DNA of 64,000 nt from Streptomyces hawaiiensis (GTDB taxonomy: Bacteria; Actinomycetota; Actinomycetes; Streptomycetales; Streptomycetaceae): positions 7,502,001-7,566,000 of the forward strand of contig NZ_CP021978.1 of the NCBI RefSeq assembly GCF_004803895.1, read 5' to 3'. Below, in pieces: positions 8,206 to 17,325 of the stretch. Positions within the stretch are counted from its first letter, which is position 1, and each line of letters starts with the position of its first letter. The notes under the pieces were generated by a model, which saw nothing but the letters and a program-made list of their open reading frames with translations, searched no databases and was not told the origin of the DNA. The position numbers and the translations under genes are program-made.

Positions 8206-11200
8206 GTGCACAGAACCAGACCCAGAAGCACCCGCACCCCCAGAGGCCCCAGGCTTCGCACCGCCGTCGCCCTGTTCACCGGCCTGCTCCTGGCCGTGGG
8301 CACCCCGGCCACCGTCGCCGGGGCCCGACCCGGCCAAGCGGAGCAGGACGAACCGGCAGCCGCCGAGGGGCAGTTCCAGCAGGTGCCGCTCGCCAAGGGC
8401 GAACCCGAGACGGGCGAGCCGATGTCGCTCGCCGTGCTCCCGGACCGCAGCGTCCTGCACACCTCGCGCGACGGCACGCTGCGCCTCACCGACCAGGGCG
8501 GCGTCACCAAGGTCGCCGGCAAGCTCGACGTCTACAGCCACGACGAGGAGGGCCTCCAAGGCGTAGGCATCGACCCGGACTTCAAGAACAACCGGGCGAT
8601 CTACCTCTACTACGCCCCGCCGCTCGACACCCCCGCCGGCGACGCCCCGGAGACCGGCACCGCCGAGGACTTCAAGAAGTTCGACGGCGTCAACCGCCTC
8701 TCCCGCTTCGTGCTGAACGCCAACGGCACGCTGAACAAGGCGAGCGAGAAGAAGGTCATCGACGTCGCGGCCTCCCGTGGCACCTGCTGCCACGTCGGCG
8801 GCGACATCGACTTCGACGCGGACGGCAACCTCTACCTGTCGACCGGCGACGACACCAACCCCTTCAGCTCCGACGGCTTCACCCCGATCGATGACCGGCC
8901 GAACCGCAACCCGGCCTTCGACGCCCGCCGCAGCTCCGGCAACACCAACGACCTGCGCGGCAAGATCCTGCGGATCAAGGTCGCCGAGGACGGCTCGTAC
9001 ACCGTCCCGCAGGGCAACCTCTTCGCCCCGGGCACCGAGAAGACCCGCCCCGAGATCTACGCGATGGGCTTCCGCAACCCGTTCCGGATGAGCGTCGACG
9101 ACAAGACCGGCACCGTCTACGTCGGCGACTACGGCCCCGACGCCGGCGCCGCCGACCCCAAGCGCGGCCCGGCGGGACAGGTCGAGTTCGCCAAGGTCAC
9201 CAAGCCGGCCAACTTCGGCTGGCCCTTCTGCACCGGTGACAACGACGCCTACGTCGACTACGACTTCGCCACCAAGGAGTCCGGCGAGGCGTTCGACTGC
9301 GACGCACCGAAGAACACCTCGCCGTACAACACGGGCCTCACCGACCTGCCGCCCGCGCAGGCCGCCTGGATCCCGTACGACGACGGCTCCGTGCCCGAGT
9401 TCGGCACCGGCTCCGAGTCCCCGATGGCCGGCCCGGTCTACCGCTACGACCCCGAACTCGACTCCAGCGTGAAGTTCCCCGAGGCCTACGACGGTGACTT
9501 CTTCGCCGGCGAGTTCGGCCGTCGCTGGATCAAGCGGATCGAGCAGAACGCCGACGGCTCCGTCGCGAAGATCAACGACTTCCCGTGGACCGGCACCCAG
9601 ATCATGGACATGGAGTTCGGCCCCGACGGCGCGCTCTACGTCCTCGACTACGGCGTCTCCTGGTTCCAGGGCGACGAGCACTCCGCGCTGTACCGGATCG
9701 AGAACGCCGAGGACGGCTTCTCGCCCATCGCCGAGGTGAGCGCCGACAAGACGTCCGGCGCGGCCGGCCTGAAAGTCAAGTTCACCGCCTCCGCCAAGGA
9801 CGCCGACTCCACGGACCTCACCTACAGCTGGGACTTCGGCGACGGCACCAGGGGCGAGGGCCTCAACCCCACCCACCGGTACAAGAAGGTCGGCACCTAC
9901 AGCGCCACCTTCACCGCCAAGGACCCCGAGGGCAACACCGGCAACGCCAGCGTCCGGATCGTGGTCGGCAACACCGAACCCAAGGTGAGGATCGACGTCC
10001 CGGGCAACGGCGCACTGGCCGAATTCGGCAAGCCCGTCCCGTTCAAGGTGACCGTCACCGACCCCGAGGAGACGGTCGACTGCTCCAAGGTCAAGGTCAC
10101 CTACAGCCTCGGCCACGACGCGCACGCCCACGAGCTGACCAGCGAGATGGGCTGCGAGGGCACCCTGAAGCCGCCCCCCGGTGACGGCGGCCACGACCCC
10201 AACGCCAACATCTACGGCGTCGTCGGCGCCGGCTACACCGACGGCGGCGCCAACGGCCAGGAGGAGCTGACCGGCACCGCCCGCACCGTGCTCCAGCCGC
10301 TGCACCGCCAGGGCGAGCACTTCACCACCCGGTCGGGTGTGTCGGTCATCGACAAGACCGGCGCCAACGGCGGCAAGACCGTCGGCGACATCAACGACGG
10401 CGACTGGATCTCCTTCACCCCCTACCGGTTCGACGGGCAGAAGAAGATGACCGTGCGGACCTCCTCCGGCGGCGCGGGCGGCTTCATCGAGCTGCGCACC
10501 GGCTCGCCCGACGGACCGCTGCACGGCTCGGCGTACATCCCGCCGACCGGAGGCTGGGAGACCTTCCAGAACGTCGACGTGCCGCTGCGGTCGCTCCCCA
10601 GGAAGACCACGGACATCTACCTGGTCTTCAAGGGCGGCGAGGGCGCGCTGTACGACGTGGACGACTTCGAGTTCTCCAAGAAGCCGTTCAAGGGCGGCAA
10701 GAAGGTCCTGGTCTTCTCCAAGACCGCCGGCTTCCGCCACGACTCCATCCCGGCCGGCATCACCGCCCTGAAGGAGCTCGGCGGCCCGGCCGGCATCACG
10801 GTCGACGCGACCGAGGAGGCCAGGCAGTTCACCACGGCCAACCTCGCCAAGTACGACGCCGTGGCCTTCCTGTCCACCACTGGCGATGTCCTCAACGCCG
10901 AGCAGCAGAAGGCGTTCGAGAACTACGTGGCGGGCGGCGGCGGATACATGGGCATCCACGCCGCCGCCGACACCGAGTACGACTGGGAGTTCTACGGCGG
11001 CCTCGTCGGCGCCTACTTCCACTCGCACCCGGCCATCCAGAAGGCCACCGTCCGCGTCGAGGACCACGACCACCCGTCGACCGCGCACCTGGACGACGCC
11101 TGGGAGCGCACCGACGAGTGGTACAACTACCGCACCAACCCGCGCGAGCAGGCCAAGGTCCTCGCCACCCTGGACGAGACCACCTACCAGGGCGGCACCA

Positions 11201-11928
11201 TGAAGGGCGACCACCCGATCGCCTGGTGCCAGAACTACGGCGGCGGCCGCTCCTTCTACACCGGCGGCGGCCACACCAAGGAGTCCTACGCCGACGAAGC
11301 CTTCCGCGCCCATCTGCTCGGCGGCCTGCAGTACGCCACCGGCCAGGTGAAGGCGGACTGCAAGCCGAGCAAGAACTACCGGAAGATCTTCAACGGCCAG
11401 ACCCTGGACGGCTGGAAGCAGGCCGGCCCCGGCACGTTCGACGTCAAGGACGGCACCCTGGAGTCCGAGGGCGGCATGGGCCTGCTCTGGTACCAGGCCA
11501 AGGAGCTGAAGTCGTACTCGCTCAAGCTCGACTGGAAGATGCGGGGCGACGACAACTCCGGGATCTTCGTGGGCTTCCCCGCCTCCGACGACCCCTGGTC
11601 CGCGGTGAACAAGGGCTACGAGATCCAGATCGACGCCACGGACACCCCCGACCGCACCACGGGCTCCGTCTACTCGTTCAAGTCGGCCAACATCAAGGCC
11701 CGTGACCAGGTCCTGCGGCCACCCGGCCAGTGGAACTCCTACGAGATCAAGGTCCAGGGCGAACGCCTCCGGGTGTTCCTCAACGGAGTCAAGATCAACG
11801 ACTTCACCAACAAGGACCCCCAGCGGAGCCTGACCGACGGTCACATCGGCCTGCAGAACCACGGCGCCAGCGACCAGGTCTCCTTCCGCAACATCCAGTT
11901 GAAGGAACTGCCCGTCCAGGGCGACTGA
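8206..11928 (+). CDS. Large secreted multidomain protein: sorbosone-dehydrogenase-like, PKD, CBM6-like, ThuA and DUF1080 domains
   Basis: 1240 residues with a cleavable Sec-type signal (hydrophobic stretch about residues 20-40, AGARP boundary). The domains in order are: a beta-propeller of the PQQ/sorbosone dehydrogenase type (about 65-495, with YAMGFRNPFRMSVD), a PKD domain (about 513-590, YSWDFGDG), a CBM6-like module (about 703-824, DGDWISF), a ThuA domain (about 834-1047, KVLVFSKTAGFRHDS, GIHAAADTEY) and a C-terminal DUF1080 lectin-like domain (about 1058-1238). DUF1080 proteins are known as 3-keto-disaccharide hydrolases. GTG 8206 follows CGGAGGGA. It probably works outside the cell on a glycoside whose products enter through the importer upstream. 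Confidence 0.9.
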   Translation: MHRTRPRSTRTPRGPRLRTAVALFTGLLLAVGTPATVAGARPGQAEQDEPAAAEGQFQQVPLAKGEPETGEPMSLAVLPDRSVLHTSRDGTLRLTDQGGVTKVAGKLDVYSHDEEGLQGVGIDPDFKNNRAIYLYYAPPLDTPAGDAPETGTAEDFKKFDGVNRLSRFVLNANGTLNKASEKKVIDVAASRGTCCHVGGDIDFDADGNLYLSTGDDTNPFSSDGFTPIDDRPNRNPAFDARRSSGNTNDLRGKILRIKVAEDGSYTVPQGNLFAPGTEKTRPEIYAMGFRNPFRMSVDDKTGTVYVGDYGPDAGAADPKRGPAGQVEFAKVTKPANFGWPFCTGDNDAYVDYDFATKESGEAFDCDAPKNTSPYNTGLTDLPPAQAAWIPYDDGSVPEFGTGSESPMAGPVYRYDPELDSSVKFPEAYDGDFFAGEFGRRWIKRIEQNADGSVAKINDFPWTGTQIMDMEFGPDGALYVLDYGVSWFQGDEHSALYRIENAEDGFSPIAEVSADKTSGAAGLKVKFTASAKDADSTDLTYSWDFGDGTRGEGLNPTHRYKKVGTYSATFTAKDPEGNTGNASVRIVVGNTEPKVRIDVPGNGALAEFGKPVPFKVTVTDPEETVDCSKVKVTYSLGHDAHAHELTSEMGCEGTLKPPPGDGGHDPNANIYGVVGAGYTDGGANGQEELTGTARTVLQPLHRQGEHFTTRSGVSVIDKTGANGGKTVGDINDGDWISFTPYRFDGQKKMTVRTSSGGAGGFIELRTGSPDGPLHGSAYIPPTGGWETFQNVDVPLRSLPRKTTDIYLVFKGGEGALYDVDDFEFSKKPFKGGKKVLVFSKTAGFRHDSIPAGITALKELGGPAGITVDATEEARQFTTANLAKYDAVAFLSTTGDVLNAEQQKAFENYVAGGGGYMGIHAAADTEYDWEFYGGLVGAYFHSHPAIQKATVRVEDHDHPSTAHLDDAWERTDEWYNYRTNPREQAKVLATLDETTYQGGTMKGDHPIAWCQNYGGGRSFYTGGGHTKESYADEAFRAHLLGGLQYATGQVKADCKPSKNYRKIFNGQTLDGWKQAGPGTFDVKDGTLESEGGMGLLWYQAKELKSYSLKLDWKMRGDDNSGIFVGFPASDDPWSAVNKGYEIQIDATDTPDRTTGSVYSFKSANIKARDQVLRPPGQWNSYEIKVQGERLRVFLNGVKINDFTNKDPQRSLTDGHIGLQNHGASDQVSFRNIQLKELPVQGD

Positions 11929-11932
11929 ACGG

Positions 11933-11966
11933 CGGCGGGCGGGGGACGCCGGACCCCCGCCCGCCG
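11933..11966 (+). terminator. Strong hairpin after the secreted protein gene
   Basis: A perfect 13-bp stem (11933-11945 with 11954-11966) around an 8-base loop, 4 bases after the stop codon. It has no clear T run, as is common in Streptomyces. It separates this unit from the ebo-type operon that starts at 12014. Confidence 0.7.
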
Positions 11967-12013
11967 TCTCCATACCTCCCCCCCAGGGCTCGCGCACGAT
12001 CAGGAGGCTGCCC

Positions 12014-13216
12014 ATGTCCGCGTCCCTCTCCCGACCGCGTGTGGGGGTGTGGCTGATCGGAGCCCGAGGCTCCGTCGCCACCACCGTCGTCACGGGGTGC
12101 GCCGCCATCACCGCGGGACTGCACCCGCCCACCGGCATGGTGACCGAAACACCGGCGTTCACCGACAGCCGCCTGCCCGCGCTGTCCGACCTCGTCTTCG
12201 GCGGCCACGACACCCTCGACTGCCCCCTGCCCAAACGCGCCGAGACCCTGACCGCCGGCGGCGTCCTCCCACCCGGCACCGCCACGGCCGTCGCCGCCGA
12301 ACTCGCCGCCGCCGACCGGGAGATCCGGCCCGGCGGCCCCACTCCGGGGGACACCAGGAGCGAGACCGAACTGATCACGGCCTTCGCCGACGACATCCGC
12401 GACTTCGTCCACCGCCACGCACTGGAGCGGGCCGTCGTCGTGAACGTCGCCTCCACCGAACCCGCCTCGCAAGGCCCCGATTCCCCGCTCCCCGCCAGCA
12501 CCCTCTACGCGCTGGCGGCCCTGCGAGCCGACTGCCCCTACGTGAACTTCACCCCCTCCGAGGGCATGCACCACCCCGTCGCCGCCCGAGAGGCCGAACG
12601 AAGCGGCCTGCCCTACGCCGGCCGGGACGGCAAGACCGGACAGACGCTGCTGCGCGCCGTGCTGGGCCCGATGTTCGCTCAGCGGGCGCTGACGGTCCGC
12701 GCCTGGTCCGGCACCAACCTGCTCGGCGGCGGCGACGGCGCGGCCCTCGCCGACCCGTCCGCCGCGGCGGCGAAGAACGCCGGCAAGGAACGCGTCCTCG
12801 CCGACACCCTCGGCACCGTCCCGGAGGGCGAGGTGCACATCGACGACGTCCCGGCCCTCGGCGACTGGAAGACCGCCTGGGACCACATCGCCTTCGACGG
12901 CTTCCTCGGCACCCGCATGATCCTCCAGACCATCTGGCAGGGCTGCGACTCGGCGCTCGCGGCACCCCTGGTGCTGGACCTGGCCCGCCTGACCGCCCGC
13001 GCCCACGAGACGGGGCGGTCCGGCCCGCTCGACGCCCTCGGCTTCTACTTCAAGGACCCGGTGGGAGAGGGGCCCTCGGGGCTGTCCGAGCAGTACGAGG
13101 AACTGGTCCGCTTCGGGCGAAGTTTGGAGCAGGCCGATGGAGGGGGCCGTGCCGCGCGGCCGGTGGGGGACACCGGTGAGACGGGGGACACCGGTGAGAC
13201 GGGGGAAGCGCTGTGA
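12014..13216 (+). CDS. myo-Inositol-1-phosphate-synthase-family cyclase in an ebo-type operon
   Basis: 400 residues. The NAD-binding N-terminus reads VWLIGARGSVATT, and family motifs follow: WSGTNLLGGGDG, AKNAGKERVL and the GDWKTAWDHIAFDGFLG region. These enzymes convert a hexose 6-phosphate to a cyclitol phosphate with internal NAD redox. In the ebo operons of cyanobacteria and other bacteria, the cyclase slot (EboD) is a 3-dehydroquinate-synthase-like enzyme; none is present here, and this gene occupies the head of the operon. ATG 12014 follows CAGGAGG. The last 20 residues are a low-complexity GDTGET repeat encoded by an 18-bp tandem repeat. The stop overlaps the next start (GTGA). Confidence 0.88.
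   Translation: MSASLSRPRVGVWLIGARGSVATTVVTGCAAITAGLHPPTGMVTETPAFTDSRLPALSDLVFGGHDTLDCPLPKRAETLTAGGVLPPGTATAVAAELAAADREIRPGGPTPGDTRSETELITAFADDIRDFVHRHALERAVVVNVASTEPASQGPDSPLPASTLYALAALRADCPYVNFTPSEGMHHPVAAREAERSGLPYAGRDGKTGQTLLRAVLGPMFAQRALTVRAWSGTNLLGGGDGAALADPSAAAAKNAGKERVLADTLGTVPEGEVHIDDVPALGDWKTAWDHIAFDGFLGTRMILQTIWQGCDSALAAPLVLDLARLTARAHETGRSGPLDALGFYFKDPVGEGPSGLSEQYEELVRFGRSLEQADGGGRAARPVGDTGETGDTGETGEAL
13165..13206. repeat. 18-bp in-frame tandem repeat at the end of the cyclase gene
   Basis: Two complete units (13165-13182 and 13183-13200) and a partial third, each GGGGGACACCGGTGAGAC, coding for GDTGET. The repeat lengthens the C-terminus without changing frame. Confidence 0.9.
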
Positions 13217-14292
13217 CGCTGCGCGAGAGCCCTTGCGGATGCCCCGACGTGGCGTCCACAGCCGCTCCTGAAGGCACTGCCGGTGACACGGCCTCCTGCG
13301 CTTGCACCGGCCGCTCGCGCCGGAGACGCGCCTGGGCCGAACTCCTGCGTCTGCCCGCCCTGTTCAGCGTCCCCGGAGACGCCCTGGCCGGCACGGCCGC
13401 CACCGGTTCGGCCCCCAACTCCCGCACCCTGCTCGCCATCGGCTCCTCCCTCTGCCTCTACGAAGCCGGCATGGCCCTCAACGACTGGGCGGACCGCGAC
13501 GTCGACGCCGTCGAACGCCCGCACCGCCCCCTGCCCTCCGGCCGCATTCGACCGGCCGCCGCACTGACGGCGGCCTGCGCCCTCACCGGCGCCGGACTGG
13601 CCCTGGCCGCGCGCGCGGGCCGCCCGGCCCTGGCCGTCGCCGCGCCCCTGGCGGCAACCGTCTGGGCGTACGACCTCGGCCTCAAGCACACGCCCGCCGG
13701 ACCCGTGGCCATGGGCGCGGCCCGCGGGCTCGACCTGCTTCTGGGAGCGGCGGCCACGACCGGCTGTACCCGCCCGGCCCTGCCCTCCGCGGCCCTCCTC
13801 TGCACCCACACCGCGGCCGTCACGACGGTCTCCCGGCAGGAGGCCCGGGGCGGCTCCCCCCTGGCCCCTCTGGCAGCCCTCGCGACGACGGCCCTCCTGA
13901 CCCGACTGGTGACGCGTCGCCCGGCGGGGCCGATGAGCCGCCCCGCTGGGTTGATGAGTCGCCCCGCTGGGCTGCTGAAAGGGCGCAGGCAGGTAACCAG
14001 CCACAGACCGGCAGGGCCCCGAGCAGCCCGGCACCCACGGCAGGAGTCCGCAGCGCTGCTCACCACCGCCCTCGGAGCCGCTTACGCCGCGACCACCGCC
14101 CGCCCCTACTTCCACGCCACCCTGAACCCCTCGCCTCCTCTCACCCAACGTGCTGTCGGAGCCGGCATCCGCGCCACCATCCCCCTCCAGGCCACCCTCG
14201 CCGCCCGCTCCCGGGGAACGGCCACCGCACTCCTCATCGCTGCCCTCACCCCGCTCGGAGGGAAGTTCGCGAAGAAGGTGAGCGTCACATGA
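13213..14292 (+). CDS. eboC: EboC-like UbiA-family prenyltransferase
   Basis: A 359-residue polytopic membrane protein. The first Asp-rich motif of UbiA enzymes is clear (LNDWADRDVDAVERPHRP), and the second region reads WAYDLGLKHTPAGP. UbiA proteins attach a prenyl chain to a ring acceptor at the membrane. In ebo operons this member is thought to help move a metabolite precursor to the periplasm. The first 30 residues carry several cysteines (CGCPD, CACTG). A PAG(P/L)MSR low-complexity insert near residues 236-256 comes from a 21-bp repeat. GTG 13213 overlaps the preceding stop and ATG 14289 of the next gene overlaps this stop, so the genes are translationally coupled. Confidence 0.85.
   Translation: MTLRESPCGCPDVASTAAPEGTAGDTASCACTGRSRRRRAWAELLRLPALFSVPGDALAGTAATGSAPNSRTLLAIGSSLCLYEAGMALNDWADRDVDAVERPHRPLPSGRIRPAAALTAACALTGAGLALAARAGRPALAVAAPLAATVWAYDLGLKHTPAGPVAMGAARGLDLLLGAAATTGCTRPALPSAALLCTHTAAVTTVSRQEARGGSPLAPLAALATTALLTRLVTRRPAGPMSRPAGLMSRPAGLLKGRRQVTSHRPAGPRAARHPRQESAALLTTALGAAYAATTARPYFHATLNPSPPLTQRAVGAGIRATIPLQATLAARSRGTATALLIAALTPLGGKFAKKVSVT
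13916..13978. repeat. 21-bp in-frame tandem repeat within the UbiA-family gene
   Basis: Three units (13916-13936, 13937-13957, 13958-13978) with consensus GYCGCCCCGCTGGGTTGATGA, coding for RPAGPMS/RPAGLMS/RPAGLLK. It sits in what should be a loop between membrane segments. Confidence 0.85.
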
Positions 14293-15662
14293 GCCCCGAA
14301 GCCCGGGCCTCCGAGAGCCCTGCCGGGACCTCACGAGCACCCATCACCCGGGCCGCCGCCTCGCCCCACACCCCGGCCCGGGCCGCCGCCTCGCCCAGCA
14401 CCTCCCCCTGGGCTGTTGCCTTGTCCAGTACCTCCGCCTGGGCTGTTGCCTCGTCCAGTACCTCCGCCTGGGCCGTAGCCTCGTCCAACGCCGCCGTCCA
14501 GGCAGCCGGCTCGCATCACACCTCCGCGCAGGCCTCCGGCTCGCCCCAACGCCCCACTCGGGCCGCGGCCTTGCCTCACGCCTCCGTCCAGGCAGTCGGC
14601 TCGCATCACACCTCCGCGCAGGCCTCCGGCTCGCCCCAACGCCCCACTCGGACCTCGGCCTTGCCTCACACCACCGTCCAGGCCACCGCCTCGCCCCACA
14701 CGGCCACTGTCCCGCCCGGTGCCCCCCCTTCCCTCCGCTTCGGCTACGGCACCAACGGTCTCGCCGACCTCCGGCTCGACGACGCCCTCTGTCTCCTCTC
14801 CGACCTCGGTTACGACGGCGTCGGACTGACCCTCGACCACATGCACCTCGACCCGCTCGCCCCCGACCTCGCCGCCCGCACCCGCAGGGTCGCGCACCGG
14901 CTGGACGCGCTCGGTCTGGGCATCACCGTGGAGACGGGCGCCCGCTATGTGCTCGACCCGCGCCGCAAGCACGGCCCGTCCCTGCTGGACCCGGACCCCG
15001 ACGACCGGGCCCGCCGCGCCGACCTGCTCGTCCGGGCCGTCCGGGTCGCCGCCGACCTCGGCGCCCACGCGGTGCACTGCTTCAGCGGGGTCGTGCCGGA
15101 GGGAACCGGCACCGACACCGCGTGGAAGCGCCTCGCCGAGGCCCTCACCCCCGTCCTGGACACCGCCGCGTCCGCGGGCATCCCGCTCGCCGTCGAACCC
15201 GAGCCGGGTCACCTCCTCGCCACCCTGGCCGACTTCCACCACCTCCGCCGTGCCCTGGGCGACCCCGAACCCCTCGGCCTCACCCTGGACATCGGCCACT
15301 GCCAGTGCCTCGAACCCCTTTCTCCCGCCGACTGCGTGCGGGCCGCCGCACCCTGGCTGCGGCATGTGCAGATCGAGGACATGCGGCGCGGTGTCCACGA
15401 GCACCTGCCGTTCGGGGACGGGGAGATCGACTTCCCGCCGGTCCTGGCGGCCCTCGCCGCCACCGGTTACCAGGGCCTGACCGTCGTCGAACTACCCCGC
15501 CACTCCCACGCCGGCCCTCACTTCGCCGCGCACTCCCTCCCGTTTCTCCGCCACGCCGAGCGGACCGCGGCCACCGTGCCGCCCGGCCCCGCTCCGGCCC
15601 TCCAGCAGACCGCGCCACCCCACGGCGCTCCCTCCACAGCCCCTGAAGGGAGCAGCAGATGA
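14289..15662 (+). CDS. Sugar phosphate isomerase/epimerase-family protein with repeat-rich N-terminal extension
   Basis: 457 residues. The first ~145 are Ala/Ser/Thr/Pro-rich repeats with no family match I recognise. The rest, from about LRFGYGTNGLADL, is a TIM barrel of the xylose-isomerase-like superfamily, with candidate metal ligands in LAVEPEPGHLL, TLDIGHCQCLEP, RHVQIEDM and VVELPRHSH. It is tightly coupled: ATG 14289 overlaps the upstream stop, and its own stop overlaps the eboA start (ATGA). Its place in the operon suggests action on the cyclitol-derived intermediate. The extension is encoded by 30-bp and 90-bp DNA repeats and probably varies in length between strains. An internal start near the barrel is possible but no good ribosome site is evident. 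Confidence 0.82.
   Translation: MSPEARASESPAGTSRAPITRAAASPHTPARAAASPSTSPWAVALSSTSAWAVASSSTSAWAVASSNAAVQAAGSHHTSAQASGSPQRPTRAAALPHASVQAVGSHHTSAQASGSPQRPTRTSALPHTTVQATASPHTATVPPGAPPSLRFGYGTNGLADLRLDDALCLLSDLGYDGVGLTLDHMHLDPLAPDLAARTRRVAHRLDALGLGITVETGARYVLDPRRKHGPSLLDPDPDDRARRADLLVRAVRVAADLGAHAVHCFSGVVPEGTGTDTAWKRLAEALTPVLDTAASAGIPLAVEPEPGHLLATLADFHHLRRALGDPEPLGLTLDIGHCQCLEPLSPADCVRAAAPWLRHVQIEDMRRGVHEHLPFGDGEIDFPPVLAALAATGYQGLTVVELPRHSHAGPHFAAHSLPFLRHAERTAATVPPGPAPALQQTAPPHGAPSTAPEGSSR
14401..14490. repeat. 30-bp in-frame tandem repeat, three units
   Basis: Units at 14401-14430, 14431-14460 and 14461-14490 share CCTCCGCCTGGGCTGTTGCC, coding for the (S)STSAWAVAS repeat in the N-terminal extension of the TIM-barrel protein. 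Confidence 0.88.
14501..14690. repeat. 90-bp in-frame tandem repeat, two full units plus a partial third
   Basis: Units at 14501-14590 and 14591-14680 are nearly identical, and the opening of a third begins at 14681. Each encodes about 30 residues including GSHHTSAQASGSPQRPTR. It lies directly after the 30-bp array in the same gene. Confidence 0.9.
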
Positions 15663-16411
15663 CCCACCCCCATGCCACGCCCGCGGCGAGAACCGAGAGC
15701 ACCCAGGACGCACCGAGCCCCAGAACCCACGCCGGCGAAACGACCCCTGACACCACCCTCACCACCCGCCCCTCACTCGCAGACCTTCGCCACCACCTCA
15801 CCACCCACCTCGACCCGCCGGCCCGCTCCTGGCTCGACCACGCCCTCGACGAGGCCGCCGCCCAGCCGGGCATCCACGGACCCATCTCCGTGTGGGAGCT
15901 GCGTCTCGCCGAAGCCGGACGCCGCTGCGGCCCCCTGCACGCCGACGCCGCACGGGTCCTCATCCTGGACGCGGCCCGCGCCGGCCTCGACGCGCTGACC
16001 CGGGTGTACTTCCAGGGCACCGCCGACGAGCGCCGAGCCGTCCTGCATGCCCTGCCCCACCTCGTGTCCGGCCCCGGCGCCCTCCCGCTGATCGAGGACG
16101 CCCTGCGCACCAACGACACCCGGCTCCTCAGCGCCGCCGTCGGCCCCTACGCCGCCCGGCACCTGAGCGCCCACGCCTGGCGTCACGCCGTGCTGAAGTG
16201 CCTGTTCACCGGCGTCCCCGTCGACCACGTGGCGGACCTGCCCCGGCGCGCCGCCGGCGACGGCGAACTCGCCCGGATGCTGGGCGACTACGCCGCCGAA
16301 CGCACCGCCGCCGACCGCTCCGTCCTCGAGGACCTGTACCGCGTCCTGGACCTGACCGAGTCCGTCACCCCGGCCGCCGGCACGGACCACCCCCACGGCA
16401 AGGAGTCCTGA
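15659..16411 (+). CDS. eboA: EboA-domain protein
   Basis: A 250-residue soluble, helix-rich protein of the EboA family. Recognisable stretches are LRHHLTTHLDPPARSWLDHA and GPISVWELRLAEAGRRCG, followed by HEAT-like helical segments (LPHLVSGPGALPLIEDALRTNDTRLL, read as successive helices). Its molecular role is not known; in Nostoc the ebo genes are needed for precursor transport during scytonemin formation. The first ~35 residues are low complexity. Start ATG 15659 overlaps the previous stop, and its stop TGATG overlaps the eboB start by one base. Confidence 0.82.
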   Translation: MTHPHATPAARTESTQDAPSPRTHAGETTPDTTLTTRPSLADLRHHLTTHLDPPARSWLDHALDEAAAQPGIHGPISVWELRLAEAGRRCGPLHADAARVLILDAARAGLDALTRVYFQGTADERRAVLHALPHLVSGPGALPLIEDALRTNDTRLLSAAVGPYAARHLSAHAWRHAVLKCLFTGVPVDHVADLPRRAAGDGELARMLGDYAAERTAADRSVLEDLYRVLDLTESVTPAAGTDHPHGKES

Positions 16412-17322
16412 TGCGCATCTTCGACCCCCACATCCACATGACGTCCCGCACCACCGACGACTACGAGGCGATGTACGCCGCCGGTGTCCGCGCCGTCGTC
16501 GAGCCGTCCTTCTGGCTCGGCCAGCCGCGCACCTCGCCCGCCTCCTTCCGTGACTACTTCGACTCCCTCCTCGGCTGGGAGCCCTTCCGCGCCGCCCAGT
16601 ACGGCATCGCCCACCACTGCACGATCGCCCTCAACCCCAAGGAGGCGAACGACCCGCGCTGCATGCCCGTCCTCGACGAGCTGCCGCGGTATCTCGTCAA
16701 GGACAACGTCGTGGCGGTCGGGGAGATCGGTTACGACTCCATGACCCCGGCCGAGGACACCGCCCTCGCCGCGCAGCTCCAGCTCGCCGCCGACCACGAT
16801 CTGCCCGCCCTCGTGCACACCCCCCACCGCGACAAGCTCGCCGGGCTGCGCCGCACTCTCGACGTCGTCCGGGAGTCCGCGCTGGCCCCGGACCGAGTCC
16901 TGGTCGACCACCTCAACGAGACCACCGTCAAGGAGGCCAGGGACAGCGGCTGCTGGCTGGGCTTCTCCGTCTATCCGGACACCAAGATGGACGAGGAACG
17001 CATGGTCGCGATCCTGCGCGCCCACGGGACCGAGCAGGTCCTGGTGAACTCCGCCGCCGACTGGGGAAAGAGCGACCCCCTCAAAACCCGCAAGGTCGGC
17101 GACCTGATGCTGGCCGAGGGCTTCGACGAGGACGACGTCGACCAGGTGCTGTGGCGCAACCCGGTCGCCTTCTACGGGCTCAGCGGTCGTCTGAACCTCC
17201 ACGTCACCGCCGCGGAGGCCACCCACGAGGGCAACTCCGTCCTCCGAGGCGCCCCGAAGGATCCGGGCGAGCCGGACACCGGCACCGGCACGCCGGCCCG
17301 CGTGACCGCTGCGGAGGCGTGA
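16411..17322 (+). CDS. eboB: EboB-like TatD-family metal-dependent hydrolase
   Basis: 303 residues of the amidohydrolase/TatD superfamily. Metal-binding residues appear in order: HxH in FDPHIHMTS (residues 4-9), Glu in VAVGEIGYDS, His in LVHTPHRDK and LVDHLNE, and Asp in NSAADWGKSD. The substrate is unknown; family members hydrolyse phosphoester or amide bonds. The last 30 residues are low complexity. One-base overlap with eboA (TGATG) and a three-base gap to eboE show tight coupling in the same operon. Confidence 0.85.
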   Translation: MRIFDPHIHMTSRTTDDYEAMYAAGVRAVVEPSFWLGQPRTSPASFRDYFDSLLGWEPFRAAQYGIAHHCTIALNPKEANDPRCMPVLDELPRYLVKDNVVAVGEIGYDSMTPAEDTALAAQLQLAADHDLPALVHTPHRDKLAGLRRTLDVVRESALAPDRVLVDHLNETTVKEARDSGCWLGFSVYPDTKMDEERMVAILRAHGTEQVLVNSAADWGKSDPLKTRKVGDLMLAEGFDEDDVDQVLWRNPVAFYGLSGRLNLHVTAAEATHEGNSVLRGAPKDPGEPDTGTGTPARVTAAEA

Positions 17323-17325
17323 ACG

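Noticed and set aside
5737..12501. A 2254-codon open frame on the minus strand
   Set aside because: It is antisense to six well-supported genes and has the Gly/Ala/Val/Arg-rich composition of a GC-rich shadow frame; no family motif is visible.
13213..14292. UbiA-family gene as part of a terpenoid or quinone biosynthetic cluster
   Set aside because: The neighbours are EboA, EboB and EboE; no terpene cyclase or quinone pathway genes are present.
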